Assembly (NCBI GenBank): GCA_937988775.1
Contig: CALKHP010000021.1
Span: 1 to 46,825, forward strand
Length of the DNA: 46,825 nt
Reading direction: 5' to 3'
Source: an uncultured Alphaproteobacteria bacterium
Lineage (GTDB): Bacteria; Pseudomonadota; Alphaproteobacteria; Rhizobiales; Beijerinckiaceae
The notes beneath the pieces were generated by a model. The model was not told where the DNA came from, did not search any database, and saw nothing but the letters and a program-made list of their open reading frames with translations. Shown piece by piece: positions 16,726 through 25,221 of the stretch (positions are counted from its first letter, which is position 1; every line of letters begins with the position of its first letter). The translations under genes were made by a program, and so were the position numbers.

Positions 16726-17787
16726 TCAGGCAGGCGCGAAGCTGGACCAGAGCCGGTTAACGAACTGGGCGTCCAATCCCTGAGTGATGCATACCAACCG
16801 GGTATCATGGTTAGCATCGGGCCAATGCGCCAGCCGAAACGGCGGCTGCATCACATGCTGCACGCCATGCACCACCACGGGCTGCTCCGGCATGTCGCGC
16901 ATGGCGATGATGCCCTTGAGCCGCAGCAGTTGCGGCCCCGGCACGGTGCGCATCGCTGCCAGGAACCGCGTCAGCCCGGCCTGCGAAACCGGCGTGCCGG
17001 AGCGGAAATGGAACGCCCGGATATCCGCGTCATGACGGTTCACGTCATGATCATGCGCAGCCGCGCCGGCATGGTGATGACCATGATGGTGATGATCATG
17101 GTGATGCGCCTCCTCGCCGAGCCAGCGCGCGACATCGGGCAGTTTGGAGGCCGGATCGTACAGGCCGCAATCGATGAGCGCGCGCGCGTCGATCTCACCA
17201 TCGGCATCGATAACCGGCGCCAGCGGATTGAGGGCCGCGAGCCGCGCCCGCAGCCGCGCCACGCGCTCCGGCCCGGCGAGCGCCGCCTTGCTCAGCACGA
17301 TACGGTCGGCGACCGCGACCTGTTTCAGCGCTTCCCTGTGGGCCTCGATCGTGGCTGCCCCATTCACGGCATCGACCACCGTGACCACGCCCTCGAGCCG
17401 GTAGCGCAGGCCGAGATAAGGATGTTGCAGCGTCGTTTGCAGGATCGGCGCCGGGTCGGCGAGGCCGGTCGTCTCGACGATCACGCGCGAGAACGGCGCC
17501 ATGCGGCCATTGTCGCGCCGGCGCAGCAGGTCCTCCAGCGTCGAGACAAGGTCCTGCCGGATGGTGCAGCACAGGCAGCCGGCCGCCATCAGCACGATGC
17601 CGTCACGCGCTGTCTCGATCAGCAGGTGGTCGAGCCCGATCTCGCCGAACTCATTGACGATCACCAGCGCATCGGCGAGCGCGGGGTCGCGCAACACACG
17701 GTTGAGCAGCGTCGTCTTGCCGGCGCCGAGGAAGCCGGTGACGACGGTCAGCGGGATCGGCGGCAGCGGCCCGGCCCGGCCGCTCAT
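16726..17787 (-). CDS. COG0523/CobW-family G3E GTPase metallochaperone-like protein
   Basis: The 353-residue protein has a P-loop at residues 18-26 (GFLGAGKTT), the metal-binding CxCC motif C71-L-C73-C74 and an ETTGLADPAP switch region. A strongly His-rich insert at about 228-255 (HHHDHHHHGHHHAG) precedes the CobW C-terminal domain. COG0523 GTPases deliver zinc, cobalt or other metals to target proteins. The G4 nucleotide-specificity motif, normally NKxD or TKxD, reads SKAA (VLSKAALAG), which is unusual. The ATG overlaps the stop of the upstream carboxypeptidase gene. Linkage to cobST about 6 kb away does not show a cobalamin role. Confidence 0.88.
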   Translation of the reverse strand: MSGRAGPLPPIPLTVVTGFLGAGKTTLLNRVLRDPALADALVIVNEFGEIGLDHLLIETARDGIVLMAAGCLCCTIRQDLVSTLEDLLRRRDNGRMAPFSRVIVETTGLADPAPILQTTLQHPYLGLRYRLEGVVTVVDAVNGAATIEAHREALKQVAVADRIVLSKAALAGPERVARLRARLAALNPLAPVIDADGEIDARALIDCGLYDPASKLPDVARWLGEEAHHHDHHHHGHHHAGAAAHDHDVNRHDADIRAFHFRSGTPVSQAGLTRFLAAMRTVPGPQLLRLKGIIAMRDMPEQPVVVHGVQHVMQPPFRLAHWPDANHDTRLVCITQGLDAQFVNRLWSSFAPA

Positions 17788-19208
17788 TGCGCCGCGGCGG
17801 CCTTGGCCTTGCCGGCATGCGCCTTGCCCATTTGCGCCTTACCCGCATGAGCCTTGCCCGCATGCGCCTTGCCGGCCTTGCTGTTATCGGCCTTGCGCTG
17901 GTCGGCTTTGGCCGCCGGCGGCGCCTTCTTCGTGGTCGCCGCCTTGTGGCCCTTGCGGGCGGCGGGTTTCGACCTGCGGGCGGATTTGGCGTTGCCGGCG
18001 GACTTGCTCGCCGAAAGCGACAGCGGCGCGCCGGGCTCGGTCAGCGCCATGGCGCTGGCCGGCAGCGCCGGCTGCGTGGTGATGGCGGATGCCGGCGGTT
18101 GCGCCGCGAGCACCGGCGCGCTCGATCCCGGCGCCGCGCCGAGATAGACCGGGATCGGCACGAAAGCGTCGCGCGGCACCAGCACGGCACGGCCAGACGC
18201 ATTATGCGTGATCATGGACGTCTGCGGCGCGTTATGCCCGCTTTGCAGCAGGAAGGCGTAAGCCGGGTTGCCGCCATCCCGCTCGAAATTCTGCGCCGTG
18301 GGCAGGCCGGCCTCCGATTCCTCGCTGAGCGGCGCACCGCGATGGCGCACCGCCTCGCAGATGTTCGGCGCGCTCGCATAGCCCGATGCCGGCAGCATCT
18401 CGAGCGTGCCGAGATTCTCGCGCGAGGCGAAGCCCGCATCGAGCAGCCGCGCCGCCTTGACGGTGCGCTCCGCACCCGACATCGCGCCCAGCACCACCGC
18501 CACCAGCCGGCGCCCGCCGCGCGAGGCCGCCGCCACGACGTTGAAGCCGGAGGCGCACAGGAAGCCGGTCTTCATGCCCATGATGCCCGGATAACGCCCG
18601 ATCAGCCCGTTGGTGTTCTTCATCACCTTGTTGCCGAGCGCCACGGCGCCGATGTCGAAATAACTCTCGAATTCCGGGAAATCGCGCAGCAGCGCGCGGG
18701 CGAGGATGGCGAGATCGCGCGCCGAGGACTGGTGCCCCGGCGCATCCCAGCCGTTCGGGTTGACGAAATGGCTGTTGACCATGCCGAGCTGGCGCGCCTG
18801 CGCATTCATCATGGCGGAAAAATTCTCGACCGAGCCGCCAATGCCCTCGGCGATGACATAGGCGAGGTCATTGGCCGATTTGACCAGCATGATCTTGAGC
18901 GCGTTGTCGAGCGTGATGATCTGGCCCGGCTTCAGGTACATCTTGACCGGGCGCTGCTTCGCCGCCAGCGCCGAGACCTGCAACGGCGAATCGAGCCGCG
19001 CCCGCCCCTCGTGGATCGCCTTCAGCGCCAGGTAGACCGTCATCATCTTGGTCGTCGAGGCCGGCAGCCACGGCCGCGTCGCATCCTCGGCCTCCAGCAC
19101 CTGGCCGGTATCGACATCGACCACCACGGAAGGATTGGCGCGCGCGCCCGCCACCAAGGCGGCGAAGGCCAGCAGCGCCAGGGTTGCCAGTCTGAACGGC
19201 GATCTCAT
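17784..19208 (-). CDS. D-alanyl-D-alanine carboxypeptidase (S11 family) with Lys/Ala-rich tail
   Basis: This 474-residue exported protein is a penicillin-binding D,D-carboxypeptidase that trims the terminal D-Ala of peptidoglycan stem peptides. It has a signal peptide ending near GARA and all three active-site motifs: S51-T-T-K54, S111-A-N113 and K213-T-G. A variable Ala/Ser/Pro region follows, and the last 75 or so residues are basic and low-complexity, including repeated GKAHA/GKAQM units. The frame is open to 19508, but the ATG at 19208 begins the signal peptide. The stop overlaps the COG0523 GTPase start by 4 bp, so the two are probably cotranscribed. Confidence 0.92.
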   Translation of the reverse strand: MRSPFRLATLALLAFAALVAGARANPSVVVDVDTGQVLEAEDATRPWLPASTTKMMTVYLALKAIHEGRARLDSPLQVSALAAKQRPVKMYLKPGQIITLDNALKIMLVKSANDLAYVIAEGIGGSVENFSAMMNAQARQLGMVNSHFVNPNGWDAPGHQSSARDLAILARALLRDFPEFESYFDIGAVALGNKVMKNTNGLIGRYPGIMGMKTGFLCASGFNVVAAASRGGRRLVAVVLGAMSGAERTVKAARLLDAGFASRENLGTLEMLPASGYASAPNICEAVRHRGAPLSEESEAGLPTAQNFERDGGNPAYAFLLQSGHNAPQTSMITHNASGRAVLVPRDAFVPIPVYLGAAPGSSAPVLAAQPPASAITTQPALPASAMALTEPGAPLSLSASKSAGNAKSARRSKPAARKGHKAATTKKAPPAAKADQRKADNSKAGKAHAGKAHAGKAQMGKAHAGKAKAAAAQ

Positions 19209-19407
19209 GCTGAGCGGTCCAACTCGGTGCGATGCCGACAGCGGCGCGGCCGCGCCAGCGTGGCAAGAATGCTCGATCAATTGTGCTTTCTTCCTACATG
19301 CCTTGCGCCGGCTTGAAAACCAAGCCATGGCGTGAATTGTCTTGATGCGAATGCGGCGGCGCGCCGCGACAAGGATCCCCAAGCATGTCCTCATCGGAAT
19401 TCCCGGC

Positions 19408-20310
19408 ATGATTATGGCGTATCTGTGGATTCCGGTGACCATCGTCGCCGCCGCCGCCCAGACGGTGCGCAACGCGACGCAGCGCGGCCTGACCGGCGCG
19501 CTCGGCACGGTCGGCGCGACGCAGGTCCGTTTCCTCTACGGCCTGCCCTTCGCGCTCGTCTTCCTCGCCATCGTCGTCACGGTCGGCGGCGTCGCCCCGC
19601 CGACGCCCGGCCTCAAGACGATGGGCTTCGCCGTCCTCGGCGCGCTGACCCAGATCGCCGCCACCGCGCTGATGCTGATGGCGATGAAGGAGCGCTCCTT
19701 CGGCGTCACCACGGCGCTGATCAAGACCGAGCCGGTGCTGACCGCCCTCGCCGGCATCTTCATCCTCGGCGACGTGCCGGCCCCGCTCGCGGCCGTGGGC
19801 ATCGTCGTCGCCACCATCGGCGTGCTCGTGCTCTCGGTCCGCCCCGGCACCTTCTCCGGCTGGCTCGGCATCCGCCCGATCGCCTATGGCGTGGCGGCGG
19901 CCGGCTTCTTCTCGCTGTCGGCGATCAGCTTTCGCGGCGCCATTATCGGCCTGCCCGAGGCGCCGTTCGTGCTGCGCGCCTCGACCATCCTGGTGATCTC
20001 GCTCGCGCTCCAGACCGCCCTGCTCATCGTGTGGATGCTGGTCATGGACCGCCCGGCCATGACCGCCTCGTTCAGGGCGTGGCGGCAATCGCTGCTCGCC
20101 GGCTTCATGGGCGCGCTCGCCTCGCAATTCTGGTTCATCGGCTTCTCGCTGACCAGCGCCGCCAATGTGCGCACGCTCGCGCTGATCGAAATCCTGTTCG
20201 CGCAGGGCATCTCGTCGCGCTTCATGGCGCAGCATACCGGGCGGCGCGAACTGGCCGGCATGGTGCTGATTGTCATCGGCGTCGGCCTGCTGGTGATCGG
20301 CGTACGCTGA
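19408..20310 (+). CDS. EamA/DMT-family transporter
   Basis: This protein of about 300 residues has ten predicted hydrophobic segments in two EamA halves; the first includes KTEPVLTALAGIFILGDVP and the second SAANVRTLALIEILFAQ. Drug/metabolite transporters export or import small metabolites; the substrate is not predictable. The frame is open from 19342, but the ATG at 19408 follows GGAA at 8-nt spacing and starts directly at the first membrane span; ATG 19414 is also possible. It is divergent from the carboxypeptidase gene. Confidence 0.85.
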   Translation: MIMAYLWIPVTIVAAAAQTVRNATQRGLTGALGTVGATQVRFLYGLPFALVFLAIVVTVGGVAPPTPGLKTMGFAVLGALTQIAATALMLMAMKERSFGVTTALIKTEPVLTALAGIFILGDVPAPLAAVGIVVATIGVLVLSVRPGTFSGWLGIRPIAYGVAAAGFFSLSAISFRGAIIGLPEAPFVLRASTILVISLALQTALLIVWMLVMDRPAMTASFRAWRQSLLAGFMGALASQFWFIGFSLTSAANVRTLALIEILFAQGISSRFMAQHTGRRELAGMVLIVIGVGLLVIGVR

Positions 20311-20409
20311 CAGGCAACCGCCGCCGCGCAAAAATTCGTGGCGCGCGCCAAGGCGGCGCATTATGTTGATGTTACTGAACGGTACGTACGAAGCGCTAAG
20401 GAGACGAAC

Positions 20410-21576
20410 ATGACGGCTGCGATCGTGGGCTGGGCCCATCTTCCTTTCGGCAAACATCCGGACGAGACGGTCGAGAGCATGGTCGTCAAGGTGACGAACC
20501 AGGCGCTCGCCCATGCCGGCATCGGGCCGGACGACGTCGACGAGATCATCTTCGGGCATTACAATGCCGGCTTCTCCGATCAGGATTTCACCGCCTCGCT
20601 CGTACTGCAGGCCGATGACCGCCTGCGCTTCAAGCCGACGACGCGCGTCGAGAATGCCTGCGCCACCGGCTCGGCCGCCGTGCATCAGGGCCTCAAGACC
20701 ATCGCGGCGCGCGCCGCCAGGGTCGTGCTCGTCGTCGGCGTCGAGCAGATGACGAAGACGCCCGGCCCCGAGATCGGCAAGTATCTGCTGAAAGCCTCCT
20801 ACCTGCCGGAGGATGGCGAGGTGCAGGGTGGCTTCGCCGGCGTGTTCGGCCAGATCGCCAGCCGCTATTTCCAGAAATACGGCGACCAGTCCGACGCGCT
20901 CGCCATGATCGCCGCCAAGAACCACAAGAACGGCGTCGGCAACCCGCTTGCCCAGATGCGCAAGGATCTCGGCTACGAATTCTGCCGCCACGAGAGCGAG
21001 AAGAACCCGTTCGTCGCCGGCCCCCTCAAGCGCACCGACTGTTCGCTGGTCTCCGACGGCGCCGCGGCGGTCGTGCTCGCCGATGTCGACACCGCGCTCA
21101 GGATGAAGCGCGCCGTGGTGTTCCGCGGCGCCGGCCACGCCCAGGATTTCCTGCCGATGTCGAAGCGCGACATCCTCGCCTTCGAGGGCTGCACCCATGC
21201 GTGGCAGCAGGCGCTGGCCCAGGCCGGCGTGGCCCTGAGCGACCTGTCCTTCGTCGAGACGCATGACTGCTTCACCATCGCCGAACTGCTCGAATACGAG
21301 GCGATGGGGCTGACCAGGCCCGGCCAGGGCGCCACCGCCATCAAGGAGGGCTGGACCCAGAAGGACGGCCGCCTGCCCGTCAACCCGTCCGGCGGCCTCA
21401 AGGCCAAGGGCCACCCGATCGGCGCCACCGGCGTCTCGATGCATGTGCTCTCCGCCATGCAGCTTTGCGGCGAAGCCGGCGACATCCAGGTCAAGGACGC
21501 CAAGCTCGCCGGCATCTTCAACATGGGCGGCGCGGCGGTGGCGAACTACACCAGCGTGCTCGAGCGCCTGCGCTGA
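20410..21576 (+). CDS. Thiolase-family acetyl-CoA acetyltransferase-like protein (SCP-x type)
   Basis: The 388-residue protein has the nucleophilic Cys84 (ENACATGS), His285 (ETHDCFTI) and His335 (GGLKAKGHPIGATG), the full thiolase catalytic set in the SCP-x/acetyl-CoA acetyltransferase arrangement. It likely catalyses Claisen condensation or thiolytic cleavage of acyl-CoAs. The ATG at 20410 follows AAGGAG at 20398-20403 with 6-nt spacing, a strong ribosome-binding site; upstream in-frame starts lack one. No beta-oxidation partner is adjacent, so the pathway is open. Confidence 0.9.
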   Translation: MTAAIVGWAHLPFGKHPDETVESMVVKVTNQALAHAGIGPDDVDEIIFGHYNAGFSDQDFTASLVLQADDRLRFKPTTRVENACATGSAAVHQGLKTIAARAARVVLVVGVEQMTKTPGPEIGKYLLKASYLPEDGEVQGGFAGVFGQIASRYFQKYGDQSDALAMIAAKNHKNGVGNPLAQMRKDLGYEFCRHESEKNPFVAGPLKRTDCSLVSDGAAAVVLADVDTALRMKRAVVFRGAGHAQDFLPMSKRDILAFEGCTHAWQQALAQAGVALSDLSFVETHDCFTIAELLEYEAMGLTRPGQGATAIKEGWTQKDGRLPVNPSGGLKAKGHPIGATGVSMHVLSAMQLCGEAGDIQVKDAKLAGIFNMGGAAVANYTSVLERLR

Positions 21577-21590
21577 AATTGGCGAAAAAC

Positions 21591-21640
21591 CCTTCTCCCG
21601 CATGCGGGAGAAGGTGGCACGAAGTGCCGGATGAGGGGTA
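21591..21640. repeat. Dispersed inverted-repeat element, copy A (single arm)
   Basis: A perfect 24-bp palindrome at 21591-21614 (half-site CCTTCTCCCGCA) is followed by a small GGCAC-gaa-GTGCC hairpin and GATGAGGGG. The same module appears as mirror-image pairs at 25073-25175 and 36527-36640, which marks this as a dispersed repeat family. It sits 15 bp after the thiolase stop, so it may also act as a transcript end, though there is no T-run. Confidence 0.75.
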
Positions 21641-21707
21641 CCGCCCCCCTGCGATCAGCGCCGCAGATGGCTGGCATGACGAAATCTGTCTGTCATAACA
21701 GCGCGCG

Positions 21708-22967
21708 ATGATCGTAGGCTGGCCCGCTTGTGAATTGCGGGTCGGCGGCGTGAAGATTTTCCTCGTTTTTCTGGCGGCTTATATCTTCAGCCAGTTCTAC
21801 CGCGCCTTCCTCGCCGTGGTTGCGGTCGATCTTGGCCGCGATCTCGGCTTCGGCCCGGCCGAACTCGGCAACATCTCGGCGATCTGGTTCATCACCTTCG
21901 CCCTGGCGCAGTTCCCGGTCGGCTATGCGCTCGATCATGTCGGGCCGCGCCGCACGGTGGCCGGCTTCATGGTCGCCGCCGCCATTGGCGCGGCGCTGTT
22001 TGCCGGCGCGCACAGCTATGGCACGGCCATGCTGGCCATGGCCCTGATCGGCGTCGGCTGCTCGCCGATCCTGATGGGGGCGCTCTATGTCTTCGGCCGC
22101 ACGACCGATGTCGCCCGCTTCACCATGCTCGCCTCCGCCCTGGTCGGGCTCGGCAATATCGGCAACCTCGCCTCGGCGACGCCGCTCGCCATCGCCGTCA
22201 GCCTGTATGGCTGGCGCGCCGCCATGGCCGGCATCGCCGTGCTGACCGCCTGCGCCGTCATGCTGACTTTCGTCGCGATCCGCGACCCCGCCCCCGTGCC
22301 GCGCCAGGCAAAGAGCACCAGGGCGAGCGCCTTCGCCGACCTCCTGCAGGTCGTGCGCCCGCCGATCCTGTGGCCGATTTTCGTGATGTCGGCGATCAGC
22401 TACGCCGTGCTCGCCTGCGAGCGCGGCCTGTGGATCGGCCCGTTCCTCAACGAGGTCTTCGGCTTCGATGCCGTGGCGCGCGGCAATGCCGCCTTTGCCA
22501 TGGGGCTGGCGATGACCGTCGGCGCCATCGGCCTGGCGCCGCTCGCCAACATCATCGGCGGCGCGCGCCGCACCGTGCTGCTCTGCGGCGTGCTGACCGG
22601 CCTGTGCTTCCTGGCGCTCGGCCTGCTGCCGGGCCGCATGAGCCCTGAGATCGCCGCAGCGCTCGCCGTGCTGCTGCTGACCATGATCGGCGGCATCGGC
22701 ATCTCCTACGCCCTGCTGATGGCGCATGGCCGCCGGTTCTATCCGCCGCATCTTCTGGGTCGCGGCGTCACCTTCCAGAACTTCCTGTTCATCGGCGGCG
22801 CCAGCCTGGTGCAGAGCCTGTCCGGCCGCTTCATCACCTGGTCGGAGCAGGCCGGCGTCGCGGCGCCGATGAGCTACGGCCGGCTGCATCTCGCCTTCGG
22901 GCTCGCCTTGCTGGCGGCGACTATCGTCTACGCCTTGTCGCGCGACGAGCCGCCGAAGCCGGCATGA
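21708..22967 (+). CDS. MFS transporter
   Basis: This 419-residue protein has about twelve hydrophobic spans and the MFS loop 2-3 signature (GYALDHVGPRRTV). The family exchanges or symports small solutes; its substrate is unknown. The ATG at 21708 has no good ribosome-binding site, and the GTG at 21750 starts immediately before the first membrane span (VKIFLVFLAAYIF), so the true protein may be 14 residues shorter. It converges with bolA. Confidence 0.88.
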   Translation: MIVGWPACELRVGGVKIFLVFLAAYIFSQFYRAFLAVVAVDLGRDLGFGPAELGNISAIWFITFALAQFPVGYALDHVGPRRTVAGFMVAAAIGAALFAGAHSYGTAMLAMALIGVGCSPILMGALYVFGRTTDVARFTMLASALVGLGNIGNLASATPLAIAVSLYGWRAAMAGIAVLTACAVMLTFVAIRDPAPVPRQAKSTRASAFADLLQVVRPPILWPIFVMSAISYAVLACERGLWIGPFLNEVFGFDAVARGNAAFAMGLAMTVGAIGLAPLANIIGGARRTVLLCGVLTGLCFLALGLLPGRMSPEIAAALAVLLLTMIGGIGISYALLMAHGRRFYPPHLLGRGVTFQNFLFIGGASLVQSLSGRFITWSEQAGVAAPMSYGRLHLAFGLALLAATIVYALSRDEPPKPA

Positions 22968-22986
22968 GGCAACCGGCATGATCCTC

Positions 22987-23250
22987 TCACCCGGCGGCTT
23001 TCGCCTCGATCGCCAGCGCATGGACGCTGCCCGCCAGTTCGGCGGCGAGCACGGCATTGACGGCGCGGTGCATCGCCACGCGGCTCAAGCCGGCGAAGGC
23101 CGGGCTGGCGATAATGACCCGGAAATGCGTCTCGCCGCCGGCGCGCCAGCCGGCATGGCCATGGTGCAATTCGCTCTCGTCGCGCACCTCGAGATGCGTC
23201 GGGGAAAATGCCATGCGCAATTTTTGCGCGATCACGTCTTTCATCGCCAT
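22987..23250 (-). CDS. BolA-family protein
   Basis: This 87-residue protein has the BolA fold pattern: KLRMAFSPTHLEVRDESELHHGH, then GETHFRVIIAS, and the helix-turn-helix-like RVAMHRAVNAVL. The conserved Cys/His positions include the His of HHGH. BolA proteins partner with monothiol glutaredoxins in iron-sulfur cluster handling. The ATG at 23250 has GGAG eight bases upstream; ATG 23244 is also in frame. It lies divergently to the J-domain gene, a common alphaproteobacterial arrangement near cobS. Confidence 0.9.
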   Translation of the reverse strand: MAMKDVIAQKLRMAFSPTHLEVRDESELHHGHAGWRAGGETHFRVIIASPAFAGLSRVAMHRAVNAVLAAELAGSVHALAIEAKAAG

Positions 23251-23364
23251 TTGAGATGCTCCACAATGCGGGCCGTTTCGCCGGCCGCCCGCCATGCCCG
23301 TCATTTTCCGGCACGGTGTCGCGGCCATCTTGTGCGAACCGTTCGCAACCCCATAATCAACCAT

Positions 23365-23973
23365 GTGACAGCTGTGAATTCCTCCTTGTTCGATCGCGTC
23401 CGCATCCGCCCTTCGACCGCTGAAGCGGCCGCGGAGAGCGATGCCTTGGCGTGCGATCACCCCGGCTGCGGGCTTCTCGCCTCGTATCGCGCGCCCAAGG
23501 GGCGCCAACGCGAGGGCCAGTATTTCCATTTCTGCCTGACGCATGTGCAGGAGTATAACAAGGGCTACAATTATTTCGCCGGCATGAAGGACGACGAGGT
23601 TTCGGCCTACCAGAAGGACGCCATCACCGGCCATCGTCCGACCTGGACGCTCGGCGTCAATGCCCGTGGCGAGCCGTTGCGCGCCGAACCGGAACTCAAC
23701 GATCCCTTCGGCGTGTTCGAGCGTTTGCGTGGCGCCCGCCCGCATGCCGCGAAGGCTGAGCCGCCCAAGCGCCATGTCGGCCGCCTCGCAGCGAAGGCGC
23801 TCGAGACGCTTGGCCTCGACGCGGCCGCCGACAAGGATGCCATCCGCGCCCGCTACAAGGCGCTGGTCAAACGGCTGCACCCGGATGCCAATGGCGGCGA
23901 CAGATCGCGCGAAGACAAATTGCGTGAGATTATCAACGCCTATAATACCCTTAAATCGACCGGGCTCGCCTGA
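23365..23973 (+). CDS. Co-chaperone with C-terminal J domain
   Basis: The protein is about 202 residues. The N-terminal part has a Cys/His-rich stretch (C-DHPGCG and HFCLTHVQEYNKGYNYF) suggestive of metal binding. The C-terminal 60 residues form a J domain with the essential HPD motif (LVKRLHPDANGG). J proteins stimulate the ATPase of an Hsp70. No ATG gives this frame without running into bolA on the other strand; the likely starts are GTG at 23365 or 23374. It is followed 81 bp later by cobS. Confidence 0.88.
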   Translation: MTAVNSSLFDRVRIRPSTAEAAAESDALACDHPGCGLLASYRAPKGRQREGQYFHFCLTHVQEYNKGYNYFAGMKDDEVSAYQKDAITGHRPTWTLGVNARGEPLRAEPELNDPFGVFERLRGARPHAAKAEPPKRHVGRLAAKALETLGLDAAADKDAIRARYKALVKRLHPDANGGDRSREDKLREIINAYNTLKSTGLA

Positions 23974-24054
23974 TTGCTTTCATTCAGTATTTGAAACCAC
24001 AGGCGAACGACGCCTGCCCGATTGTCCCGCGCCCGAAGGCGCTTCGGAGGTAAG

Positions 24055-25056
24055 ATGAGCGCGAACACCGTAGCACTGGCCAAGCCGATCGATACTGGCC
24101 TGCCCGACACCACCGTTTCCGTGCGTGAGCTTTTCAAGATCGACAGTGCGCTCGAGGTGCCGGCCTTCTCCGTGGCGGGCGAGCACGTGCCCGACCTCGA
24201 TCCCGATTACCTGTTCGACAAGGACACCACGCTGGCCATCCTCGCCGGGTTTGCCAAGAACCGCCGCGTCATGGTCACCGGCTATCACGGCACCGGCAAA
24301 TCGACCCATATCGAGCAGGTCGCCGCCCGCCTCAACTGGCCCTGCGTGCGCATCAATCTCGACAGCCATGTCAGCCGCGTCGACCTGATCGGCAAGGACG
24401 CCATCGTCGTCAAGGACGGCATGCAGATCACCGAATTCCGCGACGGCATCCTGCCCTGGGCCTACCAGAACAATGTCGCGCTGGTGTTCGACGAATACGA
24501 TGCCGGCCGCCCGGACGTGATGTTCGTCATCCAGCGCGTGCTGGAATCCTCCGGCCGCCTGACCCTGCTCGACCAGAGCCGCGTCATCCGCCCGCATCCC
24601 TCGTTCCGGCTGTTCGCCACCGCCAACACCATCGGCCTCGGCGACACTTCCGGGCTTTATCACGGCACGCAGCAGATCAACCAGGCCCAGATGGACCGCT
24701 GGTCGATCGTCTCGATCCTCAACTACCTGGCGCATGACCGCGAGGTCGATATCGTCATGGCCAAGGCCAAGCATTACAAGGGCAAGGAAGGCCGCGACAC
24801 CGTCAGCAAGATGGTGCGCATCGCAGACCTCACCCGCAACGCCTTCATGAACGGCGATCTCTCGACGGTGATGAGCCCGCGCACCGTCATCACCTGGGCC
24901 GAGAATGCCGAGGTGTTCGGCGATCTCGCCTTCGCCTTCCGCCTGACCTTCCTCAACAAATGCGACGAGTTGGAGCGCGGCCTCGTGGCCGAGTTCTACC
25001 AGCGCTGCTTCGGGACGGAACTGAAGGAATCGACGCTCAACGTGGCGCTGACCTGA
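24055..25056 (+). CDS. cobS: CobS, AAA+ subunit of the aerobic cobaltochelatase
   Basis: CobS and CobT form the AAA+ motor complex that, with CobN, inserts cobalt into hydrogenobyrinic acid a,c-diamide in aerobic cobalamin synthesis. The 333-residue product matches the known family length. Walker A is GYHGTGKST at residues 76-84, and Walker B ends in DE at 146-147 (ALVFDEYDAG). The ATG at 24055 follows GGAGG at ideal spacing. cobT lies 165 bp downstream, separated by a dispersed inverted-repeat element. No CobN gene or cobalamin riboswitch is visible in the window. Confidence 0.96.
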   Translation: MSANTVALAKPIDTGLPDTTVSVRELFKIDSALEVPAFSVAGEHVPDLDPDYLFDKDTTLAILAGFAKNRRVMVTGYHGTGKSTHIEQVAARLNWPCVRINLDSHVSRVDLIGKDAIVVKDGMQITEFRDGILPWAYQNNVALVFDEYDAGRPDVMFVIQRVLESSGRLTLLDQSRVIRPHPSFRLFATANTIGLGDTSGLYHGTQQINQAQMDRWSIVSILNYLAHDREVDIVMAKAKHYKGKEGRDTVSKMVRIADLTRNAFMNGDLSTVMSPRTVITWAENAEVFGDLAFAFRLTFLNKCDELERGLVAEFYQRCFGTELKESTLNVALT

Positions 25057-25072
25057 GGTTTGCCACAGGCAC

Positions 25073-25175
25073 CCCTTCTCCCCTTGCGGGAGAAGGTGGC
25101 ACGAAGTGACGGATGAGGGGTGCTGGCGCGCCCCCTCATCCCCCTGCCGGGACCTTCTCCCGCGAGGGGAGAAGG
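25073..25175. repeat. Dispersed inverted-repeat element, copy B (two mirror-image arms), between cobS and cobT
   Basis: Left arm: CCTTCTCCCCTTGCGGGAGA continuing to a GATGAGGGG core. Right arm: the mirror image, CCCCTCATCC through a second CCTTCTCCCGCGAGGGGAGA-type palindrome. The element repeats the module seen at 21591 and 36527 and is inserted between two genes normally transcribed together, so it lies inside the cobS-cobT mRNA. Confidence 0.75.
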
Positions 25176-25221
25176 AAAAACCCCAGGATGCCGGCCTGTT
25201 TGATATGACAAAGAAGAGGTC

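Noticed and set aside
16726..17787. Calling the COG0523 gene cobW of cobalamin synthesis
   Set aside because: Its operon partner is a carboxypeptidase and not a cob gene; the family is diverse and the name would overstate the evidence.
19294..21603. Minus-strand ORF of 769 residues over EamA and the thiolase
   Set aside because: Arg/Gly/His-rich shadow with no recognisable domain; the plus-strand genes are well supported.
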